Below, piece by piece: positions 24,883 through 33,028 of a stretch of DNA of 64,000 bases. The DNA is taken from the NCBI GenBank assembly GCA_021151625.1, contig JAGKWY010000002.1:66324-130323 (forward strand). The letters are read 5' to 3'. Below the pieces are notes generated by a model, which did no database searches, was not told where the DNA came from, and was given only the letters and a program-made list of their open reading frames with translations. The DNA comes from Gammaproteobacteria bacterium (GTDB taxonomy: Bacteria > Pseudomonadota > Gammaproteobacteria > Pseudomonadales > Cellvibrionaceae). A program made the translations under genes and the position numbers. Numbering within the stretch: position 1 is the stretch's first letter; each line of letters begins with the position of its first letter.

Positions 24883-25632
24883 TCAAAAAAAGCCACTCAT
24901 TGCTGCAGCTGTTTTGGAGTAAATTGGTTCTGCAGCGTCTTCTAATTTCAAATTTGCTTTGTTAGCGGTGGTTACGATGCGTGTGCGGTACTCTTTCATG
25001 TTGCTGGTTTCATCGACGGTTTGTTTTGTATAACCATGGTCAGATACTTTTGTGTCAATGTCCGTCGCACGCTTTACAGTGGCACCATTTTTAGTACGCT
25101 CTTTGATTTGCACATCACACACCAACATGTAGGTAATATCTTTCACCAGTGCACCACTGACCAGGTCTACACCTGCACCCACAACGCCGCCTGCAACAGC
25201 ACCTTTCCAATCACCACGTGCGGCACCACCGATAGCAGCACCGGCCAAGATGCCGCCTTCATAGCCTTTATTTAAGGCTTGTTCCGATGCGCTTGGTGAT
25301 GCTTTTTCCAGGTTCAGTACAAACGCCGAGAGAATGAATTGGGCTTGTTCCGGATCATCAATTAAGCGGTAGTTATTGTCGTTGATCGCAAAACTGTCTT
25401 TCAGCAGTTTTTTAAATATTGCGCGATCAAATTCTTGCACGCTGCTTTTTACATCAACGTATACAGTGCGTTTTGCTGGCGCTACCGGATCGATAAAAAT
25501 GGCCGTACTGGTTTTTGTTTGCACATCAAGATCTTTTTTCGAGAGTGCAGTGTTGGTTGCAGCGCATCCGGAAAGAACTAATACACCAGCGGTAATAACA
25601 CTGAGGGAAATGCGTTTAACGAACGAGGTCAT
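24883..25632 (-). CDS. traT: TraT-like outer membrane lipoprotein, 249 aa
   Basis: A lipoprotein with signal peptide and lipobox LSGC (residues about 20-23), matching TraT/complement-resistance lipoproteins (E. coli TraT is about 244 aa). Typical features are DPVAPAKRTVYVDVKS, the glycine-rich region GGILAGAAIGGAARGDWKGA (about residues 125-145) and the C-terminal tail ending in GFF. TraT mediates surface exclusion, blocking re-entry of the same element, and can confer serum resistance. It lies in the outer membrane. ATG 25632 is 6 nt after AGGAG. Its presence supports a conjugative origin for the island. Confidence 0.9.
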   Translation of the reverse strand: MTSFVKRISLSVITAGVLVLSGCAATNTALSKKDLDVQTKTSTAIFIDPVAPAKRTVYVDVKSSVQEFDRAIFKKLLKDSFAINDNNYRLIDDPEQAQFILSAFVLNLEKASPSASEQALNKGYEGGILAGAAIGGAARGDWKGAVAGGVVGAGVDLVSGALVKDITYMLVCDVQIKERTKNGATVKRATDIDTKVSDHGYTKQTVDETSNMKEYRTRIVTTANKANLKLEDAAEPIYSKTAAAMSGFF

Positions 25633-25677
25633 AATCAACTCCTGTTGCTAGGTTGTGGTGGAAAAATCAATAGATAT

Positions 25678-25866
25678 CTATCGGGTTTTAAATCGATTCT
25701 CTCGCTCCTTCTGTTTGCGCAAGTAAATTTCTTCACGGTCAACGGCGATAAACTCCGGGGCGGTAATTCCAAGGCGAACCTGATTGCCGTTGTTGCCCAG
25801 TACGGTGACAGTTACGTCATCACCGATCATGAGGGTTTCACCGATCCTCCGAGTCAGAATCAACAT
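25678..25866 (-). CDS. csrA: CsrA-family translational regulator, 62 aa
   Basis: A full-length CsrA/RsmA protein: MLILTRRIGETLMIGDDV at the start, then VTVLGNNGNQVRLGITAP and a basic helical tail (REEIYLRKQKERE). The RNA-contacting residues of the first strand (Leu4, Arg6) and the AP/E-rich last strand are present. CsrA binds GGA motifs in mRNA leaders, usually over ribosome sites, and so controls translation. Here the gene sits between the PilL-like gene (4 nt upstream of its start) and traT, so it is element-encoded and not the chromosomal copy. Many leaders in this island present GGA within stems. Confidence 0.95.
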   Translation of the reverse strand: MLILTRRIGETLMIGDDVTVTVLGNNGNQVRLGITAPEFIAVDREEIYLRKQKERENRFKTR

Positions 25867-25869
25867 GGC

Positions 25870-26301
25870 TTACTCCTGCGGGGAAAAAGGTTGTTTTGTG
25901 TCCTTCACATCGAACCAGATCACTCTGTGAAGCGTGTCGCTACGCAATTGCCAGGCTTCACCCGCGATTGTTTGTAGGGCGTCACCTAACGAGACAGGGC
26001 CTAACTCCCGGATCACGGAGGGTAGGGGTAATGTATTGAGTAATTGATCTTGGCCATCCGGGCTTTGCCAGCGGTAGCCAGAGCCTTTCAATACTTCTCG
26101 CAGTGCATCGCCCACAGAAAACACATCTTTGCCCAGAGACAGGTTTACGATGGATTTCAGGGGTGCTTTTTGGTCATCACGTGCTTCTGCCGTTACCAGC
26201 GTGTAACGGTCTGTCCGCACTTTGTTTTCACCCTGTTCCGCTTGCACGACTGTATTGCTGCAGAACATTGCAATGAGGGCTATTTTCCAATGGACTTGCA
26301 T
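25870..26301 (-). CDS. PilL N-terminal-type ICE protein, 143 aa
   Basis: An exported protein with a signal peptide (residues 1-21, ending VVQA). The motifs RYTLVTAEA, PLKSIVNLSL, SVGDALREVLKGSGYRW and LGDALQTIAGEAW match the N-terminal PilL domain found in PFGI-1-type elements (TIGR03748-like). In those elements PilL belongs to the conjugative type IV pilus genes. Here it is a single short gene with no other pil gene visible. It starts within the end of the upstream coiled-coil gene (overlap 22 nt) and is followed by csrA at 3 nt. Confidence 0.82.
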   Translation of the reverse strand: MQVHWKIALIAMFCSNTVVQAEQGENKVRTDRYTLVTAEARDDQKAPLKSIVNLSLGKDVFSVGDALREVLKGSGYRWQSPDGQDQLLNTLPLPSVIRELGPVSLGDALQTIAGEAWQLRSDTLHRVIWFDVKDTKQPFSPQE

Positions 26302-26675
26302 GGCCTTATCTCCTGGATGAATGTTTCCTGTGTTGTTGATGAGTGGGTTTCCTCAACCAGAAGTAACTCCTGGTTGAGAGTGTCTAGCTGTTGTTCAATG
26401 CTGAGTAATTCGAGACTGAGCGCGGCTGTGCGACGCTGTTTGGAAATACGTTTTTTCAAGTCACGCTCTTGATCAACAGCAGTCTTTAGAAATTCGCACA
26501 GATCAGGATTGTTTATGTCGCCTTCAGCCTTGGCCATGCGATCACGAACTTCTTGATGGAGCGATTGGAGTTCAGCGGCGGGATGCGAATAGATAATGTC
26601 TTTGATGCTGTTCGCTCGCTCTGACAATTGAGCCATTGCGTGGGCAATAACCTCGCGTGTGATTTGCGCATTCAT
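26280..26675 (-). CDS. Hypothetical coiled-coil protein, 131 aa
   Basis: A mostly helical protein with heptad-like Leu spacing (SLELLSIEQQLDTLNQELLLVEE, in parts) indicating a coiled coil in residues about 80-115. Unknown function. It starts on the last bases of the topoisomerase gene (ATGA-like overlap) and overlaps the PilL-like gene at its 3' end, so it is part of the tight ssb-topoisomerase-pilL-csrA operon. Confidence 0.68.
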   Translation of the reverse strand: MNAQITREVIAHAMAQLSERANSIKDIIYSHPAAELQSLHQEVRDRMAKAEGDINNPDLCEFLKTAVDQERDLKKRISKQRRTAALSLELLSIEQQLDTLNQELLLVEETHSSTTQETFIQEIRPCKSIGK

Positions 26676-28663
26676 GCGTGGCTACTCACTTGAGGCCAGG
26701 CAAAAAAGCGGCAATCAGGAAAGCCTGTGCAACCTTTAAATTGCTTACCGGCATTTTTGCCGCTAGTAATATTGCGCAGCACCAATGTGCCTTTTTGACA
26801 ATCGGGGCATTTATCGCCAATTTTTGCTGGTGTATGTGATGTAGTGCTTTTTGAGTCTGACTTACCACTGGTAGTGGTCTCTTTTTTTGCAGGTATTTTT
26901 TTCGCTGATGCTTTTGGTGTAGGTGTCTTATCGCCTTCAAATTGGCTTATTAGCGTTTTCACTTCTTGTGGAATTTCTGCTGCACGAAATTTTTGAATTT
27001 CCTGTAACAATGCATCGTAGGCATGGCTGATGATTGGTAAATAGTCCGCTTTACGGGTAGCGATTTTGTCGAATGATTCTTCAATATCAGCGGTGTATTG
27101 ATACTCCATAAATGAGAAATAATTTTTCAGCAAATAAACGACCGCCATGCCCTTGGTTGTCGGTTCGAATTTCAAACTGGCATGGCGTGTGACATAGTTC
27201 AGCGTCACTATGCGTTCAATGACGGTAGCGTAAGTTGATGGTCTGCCAATCGCCAGACGATCCAATTCCTTCACCAAGGTTTTTTCGGTGTACACCAAAG
27301 GCGGTTCGGTATGTTTAATATCAAGCTTGACTGAGACGCACGGAATAGTAGCGCCGACTTTCAGATCCGGGAGTGCTGTTGTTGGTTCTTCATCTTCATC
27401 GTCGCTCGTGGAAAGCGATTTGATGACATTGCATTTTTCAGCTGCATTTCGCCAACCAGTCGATTTCACCCGCGTGGAATTAGTTTTGAAAAAATCCATC
27501 GCCGCGTTATGAAATTGCACAGTAGTCAACGTATCTTCACCTGCAACCAATTGTGATTCCAGGGTAACTTTCCATATCCAGGCATACACCTCGCGGAGCC
27601 TGGCATCCGTGATTTCAGGCCCAGGCGACAGCAATTTAATATCGGTTACGCGGATACATTCGTGCGCCTGTTGGGCGCTGTCTTTTGCTTTATGGATGGG
27701 CGGGTGAGCAGGTAATGGCAAGTGCTTGCTCTTGGCAAACGACCGTATCTCATCGATAAAGTCTTTTGATATGTGCGGGCTATCGGTTCTGTGGTATGTG
27801 ATTAGACCGGCTTCAAACAGCGTCTGTGCGGCTGCCATGGATTGTTTTGTGGTGAGTTTAAGCTTTGTTGCCATCAGCTGCACAAAGGCGCTGGAGGTCA
27901 ATGGAGCGGGCGGTGATATCTGTTTGGGCTTATGAGTGACTGAATCCACAATTAAATGCTGGGTGCGATTCTTCACCGTTTCAGCGCGAGAGCGATCCGT
28001 CATCAATTGCCCGGACGGCAAACCATTCACCCAGGTCGCAATGAATGCTATATCGGCGTGCCGCAATGATGCGGTAACGCCATAGTGTTCCACAGGTACA
28101 AAGGTCTTGATCGCATGATCACGCTCGACAATCAGGCGGAGTACAACCGATTGGACACGTCCACCGGTAAAAAAATAATTAATCCCGAGGGATTTGAATT
28201 TGGCGTTGAGTTCGCGGGTGATCAGGTACCCAACGTACCGATCCAATACCCGTCGCGCTTCCTGTGCTCTTACCAATGCCCAATCAACTTGGCGCTTATT
28301 GGCAATTGCCGCCTGCAGCGCTTTCTTTGAAATTTCATCAAAGGTGATGCGCGATATTTTGGATTTATGCGCGGTACCTAGCAGGTTGACCACATGGCCT
28401 GCTATTGCTTCGCCTTCGCGATCCAGATCTGTGGCCACATAGATCGTAGTGGCTTTTTTAGCGGCATTATTTAACTGGGTGACAATCTTGCGTTTGTCCG
28501 CAATGGTTTCCCATTGCGGTTTGTGGTTGGGCGGTTCCACGCCCATGGAATCCTTCGGTAGATCTTTAAAATGTCCGAGGGTTGCTTCAATGATAAAGTC
28601 GGGGAAATATCCCCGCATTTTCTTTGCTTTTGCCGGGCTTTCAACGATCAGTAAGTTAGGCAT
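26672..28663 (-). CDS. Type IA DNA topoisomerase, ICE-encoded, 663 aa
   Basis: A type IA topoisomerase. The Toprim domain starts at once (LLIVESPAKAKKM) and has the acidic triad in ATDLDREGEAIAGH. The active-site tyrosine is Tyr290 in LITYHRTDSPHIS; chromosomal enzymes have YMRTDS or similar. The core motifs GGRVQSVVLRLIVERD and GRPSTYATVIERIV are present. A single C4 zinc finger (CPDCQKGT...CTGFPDCRF) closes the chain. ICEs of this class carry such an enzyme (often called TopB or TOPRIM) beside ssb for DNA processing. It is shorter than chromosomal TopA. It lies 22 nt after ssb. Confidence 0.93.
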   Translation of the reverse strand: MPNLLIVESPAKAKKMRGYFPDFIIEATLGHFKDLPKDSMGVEPPNHKPQWETIADKRKIVTQLNNAAKKATTIYVATDLDREGEAIAGHVVNLLGTAHKSKISRITFDEISKKALQAAIANKRQVDWALVRAQEARRVLDRYVGYLITRELNAKFKSLGINYFFTGGRVQSVVLRLIVERDHAIKTFVPVEHYGVTASLRHADIAFIATWVNGLPSGQLMTDRSRAETVKNRTQHLIVDSVTHKPKQISPPAPLTSSAFVQLMATKLKLTTKQSMAAAQTLFEAGLITYHRTDSPHISKDFIDEIRSFAKSKHLPLPAHPPIHKAKDSAQQAHECIRVTDIKLLSPGPEITDARLREVYAWIWKVTLESQLVAGEDTLTTVQFHNAAMDFFKTNSTRVKSTGWRNAAEKCNVIKSLSTSDDEDEEPTTALPDLKVGATIPCVSVKLDIKHTEPPLVYTEKTLVKELDRLAIGRPSTYATVIERIVTLNYVTRHASLKFEPTTKGMAVVYLLKNYFSFMEYQYTADIEESFDKIATRKADYLPIISHAYDALLQEIQKFRAAEIPQEVKTLISQFEGDKTPTPKASAKKIPAKKETTTSGKSDSKSTTSHTPAKIGDKCPDCQKGTLVLRNITSGKNAGKQFKGCTGFPDCRFFAWPQVSSHA

Positions 28664-28685
28664 CCAGGGGCGTCCTCATCCGTGA

Positions 28686-29162
28686 TTATTCTGGTATGTC
28701 GTCGGCATAGTCATGCGGTATTTGCTGATTTGCATAGTCATAACTATCACCACCAGAATTTCCGTTAGCGTTACCTTTGCGCTCGGCATAAATAATTTTT
28801 TCAATGCCCAAGGGTACAATCGCGACTACATCAGCTGAGATCACGGTAGTGGTGCGCTCTTGGCCAGCGTATTCACCTTTGGTGGCGGTAAACGTTTCTT
28901 GACTCTGAGAGCCTGCAACATATACGCGAGCGCCTTTAACTAAATGATCATTAAAAATTTCTGCGCGCTTCCCCCAAATTTCTACCTTTCCCCAAAAACC
29001 ACCTGAATCTTCATATTGGTTGGTTTGTTGATTTAATTTATCGACGTTGAATCGCACTGAAAATTTCAATACCGGTTTCTGCTCTGTGCCATTTTTTATT
29101 GGTACATAAGAAAGTGTTGGTGCACTTCCTAAATTACCTTCGCCCGCAAAATAATTTCCCAT
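28686..29162 (-). CDS. ssb: Single-stranded DNA-binding protein, 158 aa
   Basis: An OB-fold SSB of the ICE type: MGNYFAGEGNLGSAPTL at the start, KFSVRFNVDKLNQQ, FWGKVEIWGKRAE and VYVAGSQSQETFTATKG typical of the beta-barrel, then a Gly/Asn tail ending in acidic YADDIPE, which resembles the acidic tip of SSB proteins. It coats single-stranded DNA during transfer or replication of the element. It begins an operon with the topoisomerase gene; a terminator of the upstream unit lies at 29274-29290. Confidence 0.92.
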   Translation of the reverse strand: MGNYFAGEGNLGSAPTLSYVPIKNGTEQKPVLKFSVRFNVDKLNQQTNQYEDSGGFWGKVEIWGKRAEIFNDHLVKGARVYVAGSQSQETFTATKGEYAGQERTTTVISADVVAIVPLGIEKIIYAERKGNANGNSGGDSYDYANQQIPHDYADDIPE

Positions 29163-29273
29163 AGGGTATGCCTCGTTGATCAGTGAATTCGTGACTGAAA
29201 AGCGGCTGCATCATTCCTTAAATGAAAACAGTAGAACAGTCAGAAAATGAGCTCCGCCTGTGCAAATAAAAAA

Positions 29274-29290
29274 GGCGCTCAACGAGCGCC
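29274..29290 (-). terminator. Rho-independent terminator
   Basis: GGCGCTC (29274-29280) and GAGCGCC (29284-29290) with a 3-nt loop; six T follow in minus-strand sense. It ends the transcript containing the KorB-like gene, so ssb has its own promoter between about 29165 and 29270. The rest of 29163-29457 shows no gene. Confidence 0.9.
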
Positions 29291-29457
29291 AAAGTATGAT
29301 GTTTCGTGTGTTGCATGAGAGACGTTGAAGGTTCCAGCAACACAGATATTGTATGAAGAGATTTAAATGAAATCCGCAATCAAATTGTATGCAGGTTGTG
29401 CAGCAATATTTAAAGTTTGTGGGCGATTGTTAATGCAGTTTAACTTTTCCTTAAAAT

Positions 29458-29982
29458 CTAAAAATCGTCTAGTGTTTTGCCATTGCCAATTCTATCGGCG
29501 ATCACATCGTACATATCTAAATCGGCATAACGAATCATCCATACACCGGCTTTTGGATTATTTTTATCAGGCTTGATGGTGATATCCAAACCCGATATGC
29601 CTGAGTAGAGTTCGCTTTGCCTTTCCAATTCGGCTGTTAATTTTTTGTCAGTGCTATCTTTCAATTTATTACGAAAGCCGTTAACGCTTGTGCCTTTGGC
29701 AATCGCATCTCTAGCGGCCTTCTCCTGTTTTTTTTCGTCCAATGAGGCAATAGCCCTAGCCATCGAAAATGTAATACTTCCCGCTTGGAATAGGCTCATC
29801 ACCTCCGGTACCAAGTTGCGATATACCCGAAGGTAATGCCGTACCTGGTAATCACGTATTTCTGTTTCCTTTGAGATTATTGCGTTTTTAATCCCGGCAT
29901 CGGCCAGCTGACCGATGAGGTTTACTTTCACCCGGCAGTCGTTACTTTGTTTGAGCTGAATTAACCAGGCTTGTGTTTGCAT
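29458..29982 (-). CDS. KorB/ParB-like helix-turn-helix protein, 174 aa
   Basis: Residues about 40-100 match the helical DNA-binding region of KorB/ParB-type proteins (YQVRHYLRVYRNLVPEVM, then GSITFSMARAIASLDEKKQEKAA). There is no N-terminal ParB nuclease-like domain, so this is a short regulator-type member. The C-terminal part carries beta strands of unknown role. It could repress the island's transfer or replication genes; binding to the palindromes seen elsewhere (31440, 31965, 34058 or 34268-34444) is possible but unproven. Separate from the full-length parB at 36360. Confidence 0.75.
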   Translation of the reverse strand: MQTQAWLIQLKQSNDCRVKVNLIGQLADAGIKNAIISKETEIRDYQVRHYLRVYRNLVPEVMSLFQAGSITFSMARAIASLDEKKQEKAARDAIAKGTSVNGFRNKLKDSTDKKLTAELERQSELYSGISGLDITIKPDKNNPKAGVWMIRYADLDMYDVIADRIGNGKTLDDF

Positions 29983-30042
29983 AGAGCAGATGAATTAATT
30001 AATTTTTTCAGCAATTAGAGTGGGTATGAATTTTATAATGGC

Positions 30043-30534
30043 TCACAAATTAGTTGATGTTTCTGAATTGTTTTTCTTCCCAGGGTTCACTTGTACAAAG
30101 GTTAGGTATTCACCAGTTTCCTGTGATCTATGTGAACGCTCTACAACCACACCTTGCCATATGTCGCTTGGCGCTAATCCGCCAATATCCATATTAAAAT
30201 TCTCCAAAAAAAACTGACGGGCGGTTTGCACGCGGCGATTATGTTTGGGGAAGTTCCAAGGCTTACGTAAATAAATTAGATAGGCAGTGGCGAGGGTGAA
30301 AATGACAGCAGCAAATGGCCATATCAATTCGGTGACAGTGGAATAGGGTGCATTATCTGGTGTTGTTAGCGATACAAGGTAAAGCAGCACCGCCATTGAT
30401 AGGTATACAAAAGTAAACAGAATTCCAAGTAGGGATTCTCTACGCGCTGAAAGATCCTGCATGTAGTTGAATAAGATGTTTTGATCCGCTTCCGGTAAAT
30501 GGCTTAGATCGGCCTTGGTGAGTCGGTTGTTCAT
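30043..30534 (-). CDS. Membrane protein with two transmembrane segments, 163 aa
   Basis: Two hydrophobic helices (LLGILFTFVYLSMAVLLYLV and LIWPFAAVIFTLATAYLIYL) between residues about 38 and 100, with cytoplasmic-like charged ends. The family is unknown. The C-terminal part (FFLENFNMDIGGLAPSDIW) is soluble. It is 9 nt after the DnaT-repeat gene and is probably in the same operon. The context is the replication module, so its place in the membrane is of interest. Confidence 0.72.
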   Translation of the reverse strand: MNNRLTKADLSHLPEADQNILFNYMQDLSARRESLLGILFTFVYLSMAVLLYLVSLTTPDNAPYSTVTELIWPFAAVIFTLATAYLIYLRKPWNFPKHNRRVQTARQFFLENFNMDIGGLAPSDIWQGVVVERSHRSQETGEYLTFVQVNPGKKNNSETSTNL

Positions 30535-30543
30535 TATTATTCC

Positions 30544-31332
30544 TCATCGTGTATGTTTAAAGATCGGAGAATCCGCCCAGCTTCTGTCGAGCAAATTTTC
30601 CAGTAATGGTATATCCCGAGTACTGCGCGGACGTATCGAATGCACGTTGCATCTTTTGATTTTGGCAGCATCAATTTGTTTGGCCCATTTGAATTTTGCA
30701 TGCTGAATAAATTTGGTATTCCAGGAGGGATAACAGCGTTGTGTTTCCTTCCAGTACAGAATAAATTCCGGCACCAGCTTATTGATAAAAGTATCGTCCA
30801 TGTTTGCATGCCGCAATATTTCCACCGCTTCGTTGCATGGTTGCCAATCGCTAGTAATCGGTGTTGCAGTTACTCCCGACTGGGGAAGGTTGTTAAATCT
30901 GCTCCACTGATTCTTGACATGTTGGATAAATTTTCCATTCCAGGATGCTTCCGAAACACCTCGCTCGATCCAATAAATCACAAACTCCGGTACCGCATCT
31001 TCTGCAAATGCCTGATTGATTCCTAACATGGTTGTAACCAGGATCATTGTGTCTTCGCTGGGACGCCATGTATTGGTCATCCGGTTTTTTTGGGGTAGGG
31101 TGGCCGTTGGCCATAATTCACTGGTTACAGATGGATTTACTGCAACGGGTCGGCATCGCCAGCGAGCCAATACAAATTTCAAGAAAGCGGTATGCTGATT
31201 TGCAGAAAGCTGATGGAACTCTTCGTTGAATGATTGAATTTGTTCCTTGATGTAATTTTCAGGAATAGCAAATGAGCAAATGCGTTGTATTAAGTCATTG
31301 TCAGGTTGCCATTTAATGAGAGGAGAATTCAT
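30544..31332 (-). CDS. Triple DnaT-domain protein, 262 aa
   Basis: Three copies of a DnaT-like ssDNA-binding repeat follow one another: residues about 6-60 (KWQPDNDLIQ...FVLARW), 83-140 (TWRPSEDTMI...SWNGKFIQHVKNQW) and 158-215 (DWQPCNEAVE...SWNTKFIQHAKFKW). Each starts with W-x-P and ends in an SWN-x-KF-x2-H block, degenerate in the first. DnaT helps load the DnaB helicase in restart primosomes. Start ATG 31332 gives a chain that begins at the first repeat; the longer frame overlaps the upstream gene. A replication role in the element is likely, with tandem repeats giving multiple ssDNA contacts. Confidence 0.8.
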   Translation of the reverse strand: MNSPLIKWQPDNDLIQRICSFAIPENYIKEQIQSFNEEFHQLSANQHTAFLKFVLARWRCRPVAVNPSVTSELWPTATLPQKNRMTNTWRPSEDTMILVTTMLGINQAFAEDAVPEFVIYWIERGVSEASWNGKFIQHVKNQWSRFNNLPQSGVTATPITSDWQPCNEAVEILRHANMDDTFINKLVPEFILYWKETQRCYPSWNTKFIQHAKFKWAKQIDAAKIKRCNVHSIRPRSTRDIPLLENLLDRSWADSPIFKHTR

Positions 31333-31405
31333 TTGTAACTGCCTGCAATTATCTGTAGCGATTATTCGCGATCTTCCAGGGTTGTTAATTAGCGAGTGGT
31401 AATTT

Positions 31406-31654
31406 TTATCCTCGCCATGTGTTTTTGACAGGGTTAATTCGTGTCCCGAGACACGTTTTATCGTCAAGTACATACTCCCGGATATCTTTATCCCATACCG
31501 CACCCAATGCGTTTGGATGTTCACACGGCAGTATCACGGCATCGCCGGTATCTTCATTAATTCCATGAGATACAGTGAATTCCTTTTCTCCTGTCTTCAT
31601 TCCCTGGCGGTTGTAAATATCAAACCAGCCTGTAACACAAATAACCCGACTCAT
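31406..31654 (-). CDS. Small hypothetical protein, 82 aa
   Basis: A small soluble beta-rich protein (SRVICVTGWFDIYNRQG, KEFTVSHGINEDTGDAV) of unknown function. ATG 31654 makes its first 35 nt overlap the preceding membrane-protein gene. A copy of the 16-bp palindrome CGTGTCCCGAGACACG (31440-31455) falls inside its last codons. Confidence 0.55.
   Translation of the reverse strand: MSRVICVTGWFDIYNRQGMKTGEKEFTVSHGINEDTGDAVILPCEHPNALGAVWDKDIREYVLDDKTCLGTRINPVKNTWRG
31440..31455. repeat. 16-bp palindrome, copy 1 of 3
   Basis: CGTGTCCCGAGACACG, with 6-bp arms CGTGTC/GACACG. Inside the 3' end of the 82-aa gene and just upstream of the DnaT-repeat gene start. The same sequence recurs at 31965-31980 and, inverted, at 34058-34073. 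A shared regulator site is likely. Confidence 0.7.
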
Positions 31655-31931
31655 TCTTTGGATACCAACTTGGTTTGGTAGGTGTACGTGCTGACATTTC
31701 CTGTTGCCATACACGTTTATAAATTTTGCGATTGAAATACGTTAACAGCTGAGGTTCATATCGATCATGTTGCACATGGTTTTTTGCTAATGCTTCGGCC
31801 ATCTGGGGATTGTGATCATTCATTGCTGTTATCACGGTGCTGAAAAACTTAAACAGTACGCCTGCGATCATTGGCCCGATAAACACTACACCTATCATTC
31901 CCATCGCTATCCAAAACGGATCAATATTCAT
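31620..31931 (-). CDS. Single-span membrane protein, 103 aa
   Basis: The N-terminal segment FWIAMGMIGVVFIGPMIAGV is a clear transmembrane helix, followed by a basic cytoplasmic tail (NRKIYKRVWQQEMSARTPTK). ATG 31931 is chosen since GGAG lies 5 nt before it; upstream in-frame starts (31952 and 31979) would run into the palindrome at 31965-31980. Unknown function. It overlaps the 82-aa gene downstream, so translation is coupled. Confidence 0.65.
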   Translation of the reverse strand: MNIDPFWIAMGMIGVVFIGPMIAGVLFKFFSTVITAMNDHNPQMAEALAKNHVQHDRYEPQLLTYFNRKIYKRVWQQEMSARTPTKPSWYPKNESGYLCYRLV

Positions 31932-31964
31932 CTCATCTCCCATTCCCAGCATCACCCTAATAAC

Positions 31965-31980
31965 CGTGTCCCGAGACACG
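31965..31980. repeat. 16-bp palindrome, copy 2 of 3
   Basis: CGTGTCCCGAGACACG again, upstream of the 103-aa membrane-protein gene and just after the stop of the 85-aa gene. Position fits an operator or a promoter-proximal site. Confidence 0.7.
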
Positions 31981-31989
31981 TATCACCGG

Positions 31990-32247
31990 CTATTTCACTT
32001 CGGAAGGTCCATAATGTGAACGGTATTGCTCATGCTCCGCGCAATCGGCGACCAATCCCATCATGGTGAGCAATTGACGTTCCCAAGCTCCAGGTCTACG
32101 GCTACCGTCAGCAACTGACGCCAGCACAAAGCCCACCAAATTCTCCACGGATTCCATCGGACTTGGTGCACCATGCTCCTTGTGTAAGGCCACCATGTAT
32201 TCCAATTCCTTAAGTACTTCCGGATGTATCTCAACAGTCGTTGCCAT
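31990..32247 (-). CDS. Small hypothetical ICE protein, 85 aa
   Basis: A helical acidic protein (ATTVEIHPEVLKELEYMVAL, then ESVENLVGFVLASVADGSRR) that I have no name for. ATG 32247 follows GAGG at 5 nt, better than the longer start at 32283. It lies 39 nt after the stop of the DUF3158-position gene. The N-terminal ribbon-helix-like pattern (TVEIHPEV) could suggest a DNA-binding protein, but this is weak. Confidence 0.6.
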   Translation of the reverse strand: MATTVEIHPEVLKELEYMVALHKEHGAPSPMESVENLVGFVLASVADGSRRPGAWERQLLTMMGLVADCAEHEQYRSHYGPSEVK

Positions 32248-32286
32248 AACTACCTCGGTGACAGATTCAAAAAGAGCTTTCAAAAA

Positions 32287-32946
32287 TCATGAGTACAACT
32301 GGTTCAACACATCAGTTAATTCTTGACTGCCCGGCAATGCTCTAAACAATCGGCGTGACAGTTTATCGGCTTCTTTAGCAACATCATCCGGATAGCGAGA
32401 TTCCTCATTCACCAAGTTCAGATCCAGAATCGTTTTACGGAGTGACTTCACCGAATTGTTCAACGTCACCCGGACAACATCGTAGCCAGCAAGCACTTCG
32501 TAATATTCAGGGGTTTGCTTATTTACATACTCCCGCACAGTGGAATAGTGATCATGCTGCGGATTGAAGGCATGAATACGTGCTGTGTTTCCGTAACCGT
32601 GCGCTACCGCAAAATCCCGTCTGGCTCGCCATTCCAACACCATAGGGCGCTTGGTGTGTTCAAACGATAATTCACTGGCTGGCAGTTGCTTAACATTATC
32701 AATTTCAATGTTCAGAATTTTCGTGCGTAAGTTAGTAGCCAAATACAATTCAATGCATTCAGACCCGGCGGTTTCCCGACTGAGTCGTTGTTGGGTTTCC
32801 AAATCTTTCATGGCGTTTTGCACCAGCTGCATTTTGCGCAGCACTGTGCGAATCTTGTCAGAGAGTCCTGCCGCCCCCTTACCCATTAAAAGGCCTTTTA
32901 AAGCATCGGCCGCCACTAGATTATTCACATGTTGCGAAGAAGCCAT
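32287..32946 (-). CDS. ICE replication-module protein, possibly DUF3158-like, 219 aa
   Basis: A mostly helical soluble protein. In PFGI-1/ICEclc-type elements the gene order after the PFL_4669-family gene includes a DUF3158 protein before ssb, and this gene occupies that place; sequence alone does not confirm the family. Residues about 20-70 are helical and basic (LSDKIRTVLRKMQLVQNAMK), and the middle has WRARRDFAVAHGYGN. ATG 32946 (MASSQH) has AAGGTG upstream; the frame runs up to 32997. Function unknown. Confidence 0.6.
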   Translation of the reverse strand: MASSQHVNNLVAADALKGLLMGKGAAGLSDKIRTVLRKMQLVQNAMKDLETQQRLSRETAGSECIELYLATNLRTKILNIEIDNVKQLPASELSFEHTKRPMVLEWRARRDFAVAHGYGNTARIHAFNPQHDHYSTVREYVNKQTPEYYEVLAGYDVVRVTLNNSVKSLRKTILDLNLVNEESRYPDDVAKEADKLSRRLFRALPGSQELTDVLNQLYS

Positions 32947-33028
32947 ATTCACACCTTGCTGCGTTTTAAAGGATTCATTGTCATTACAGGCTTTCATAAA
33001 ATCAGCATTTTAATAGTGTAAAAATTGC

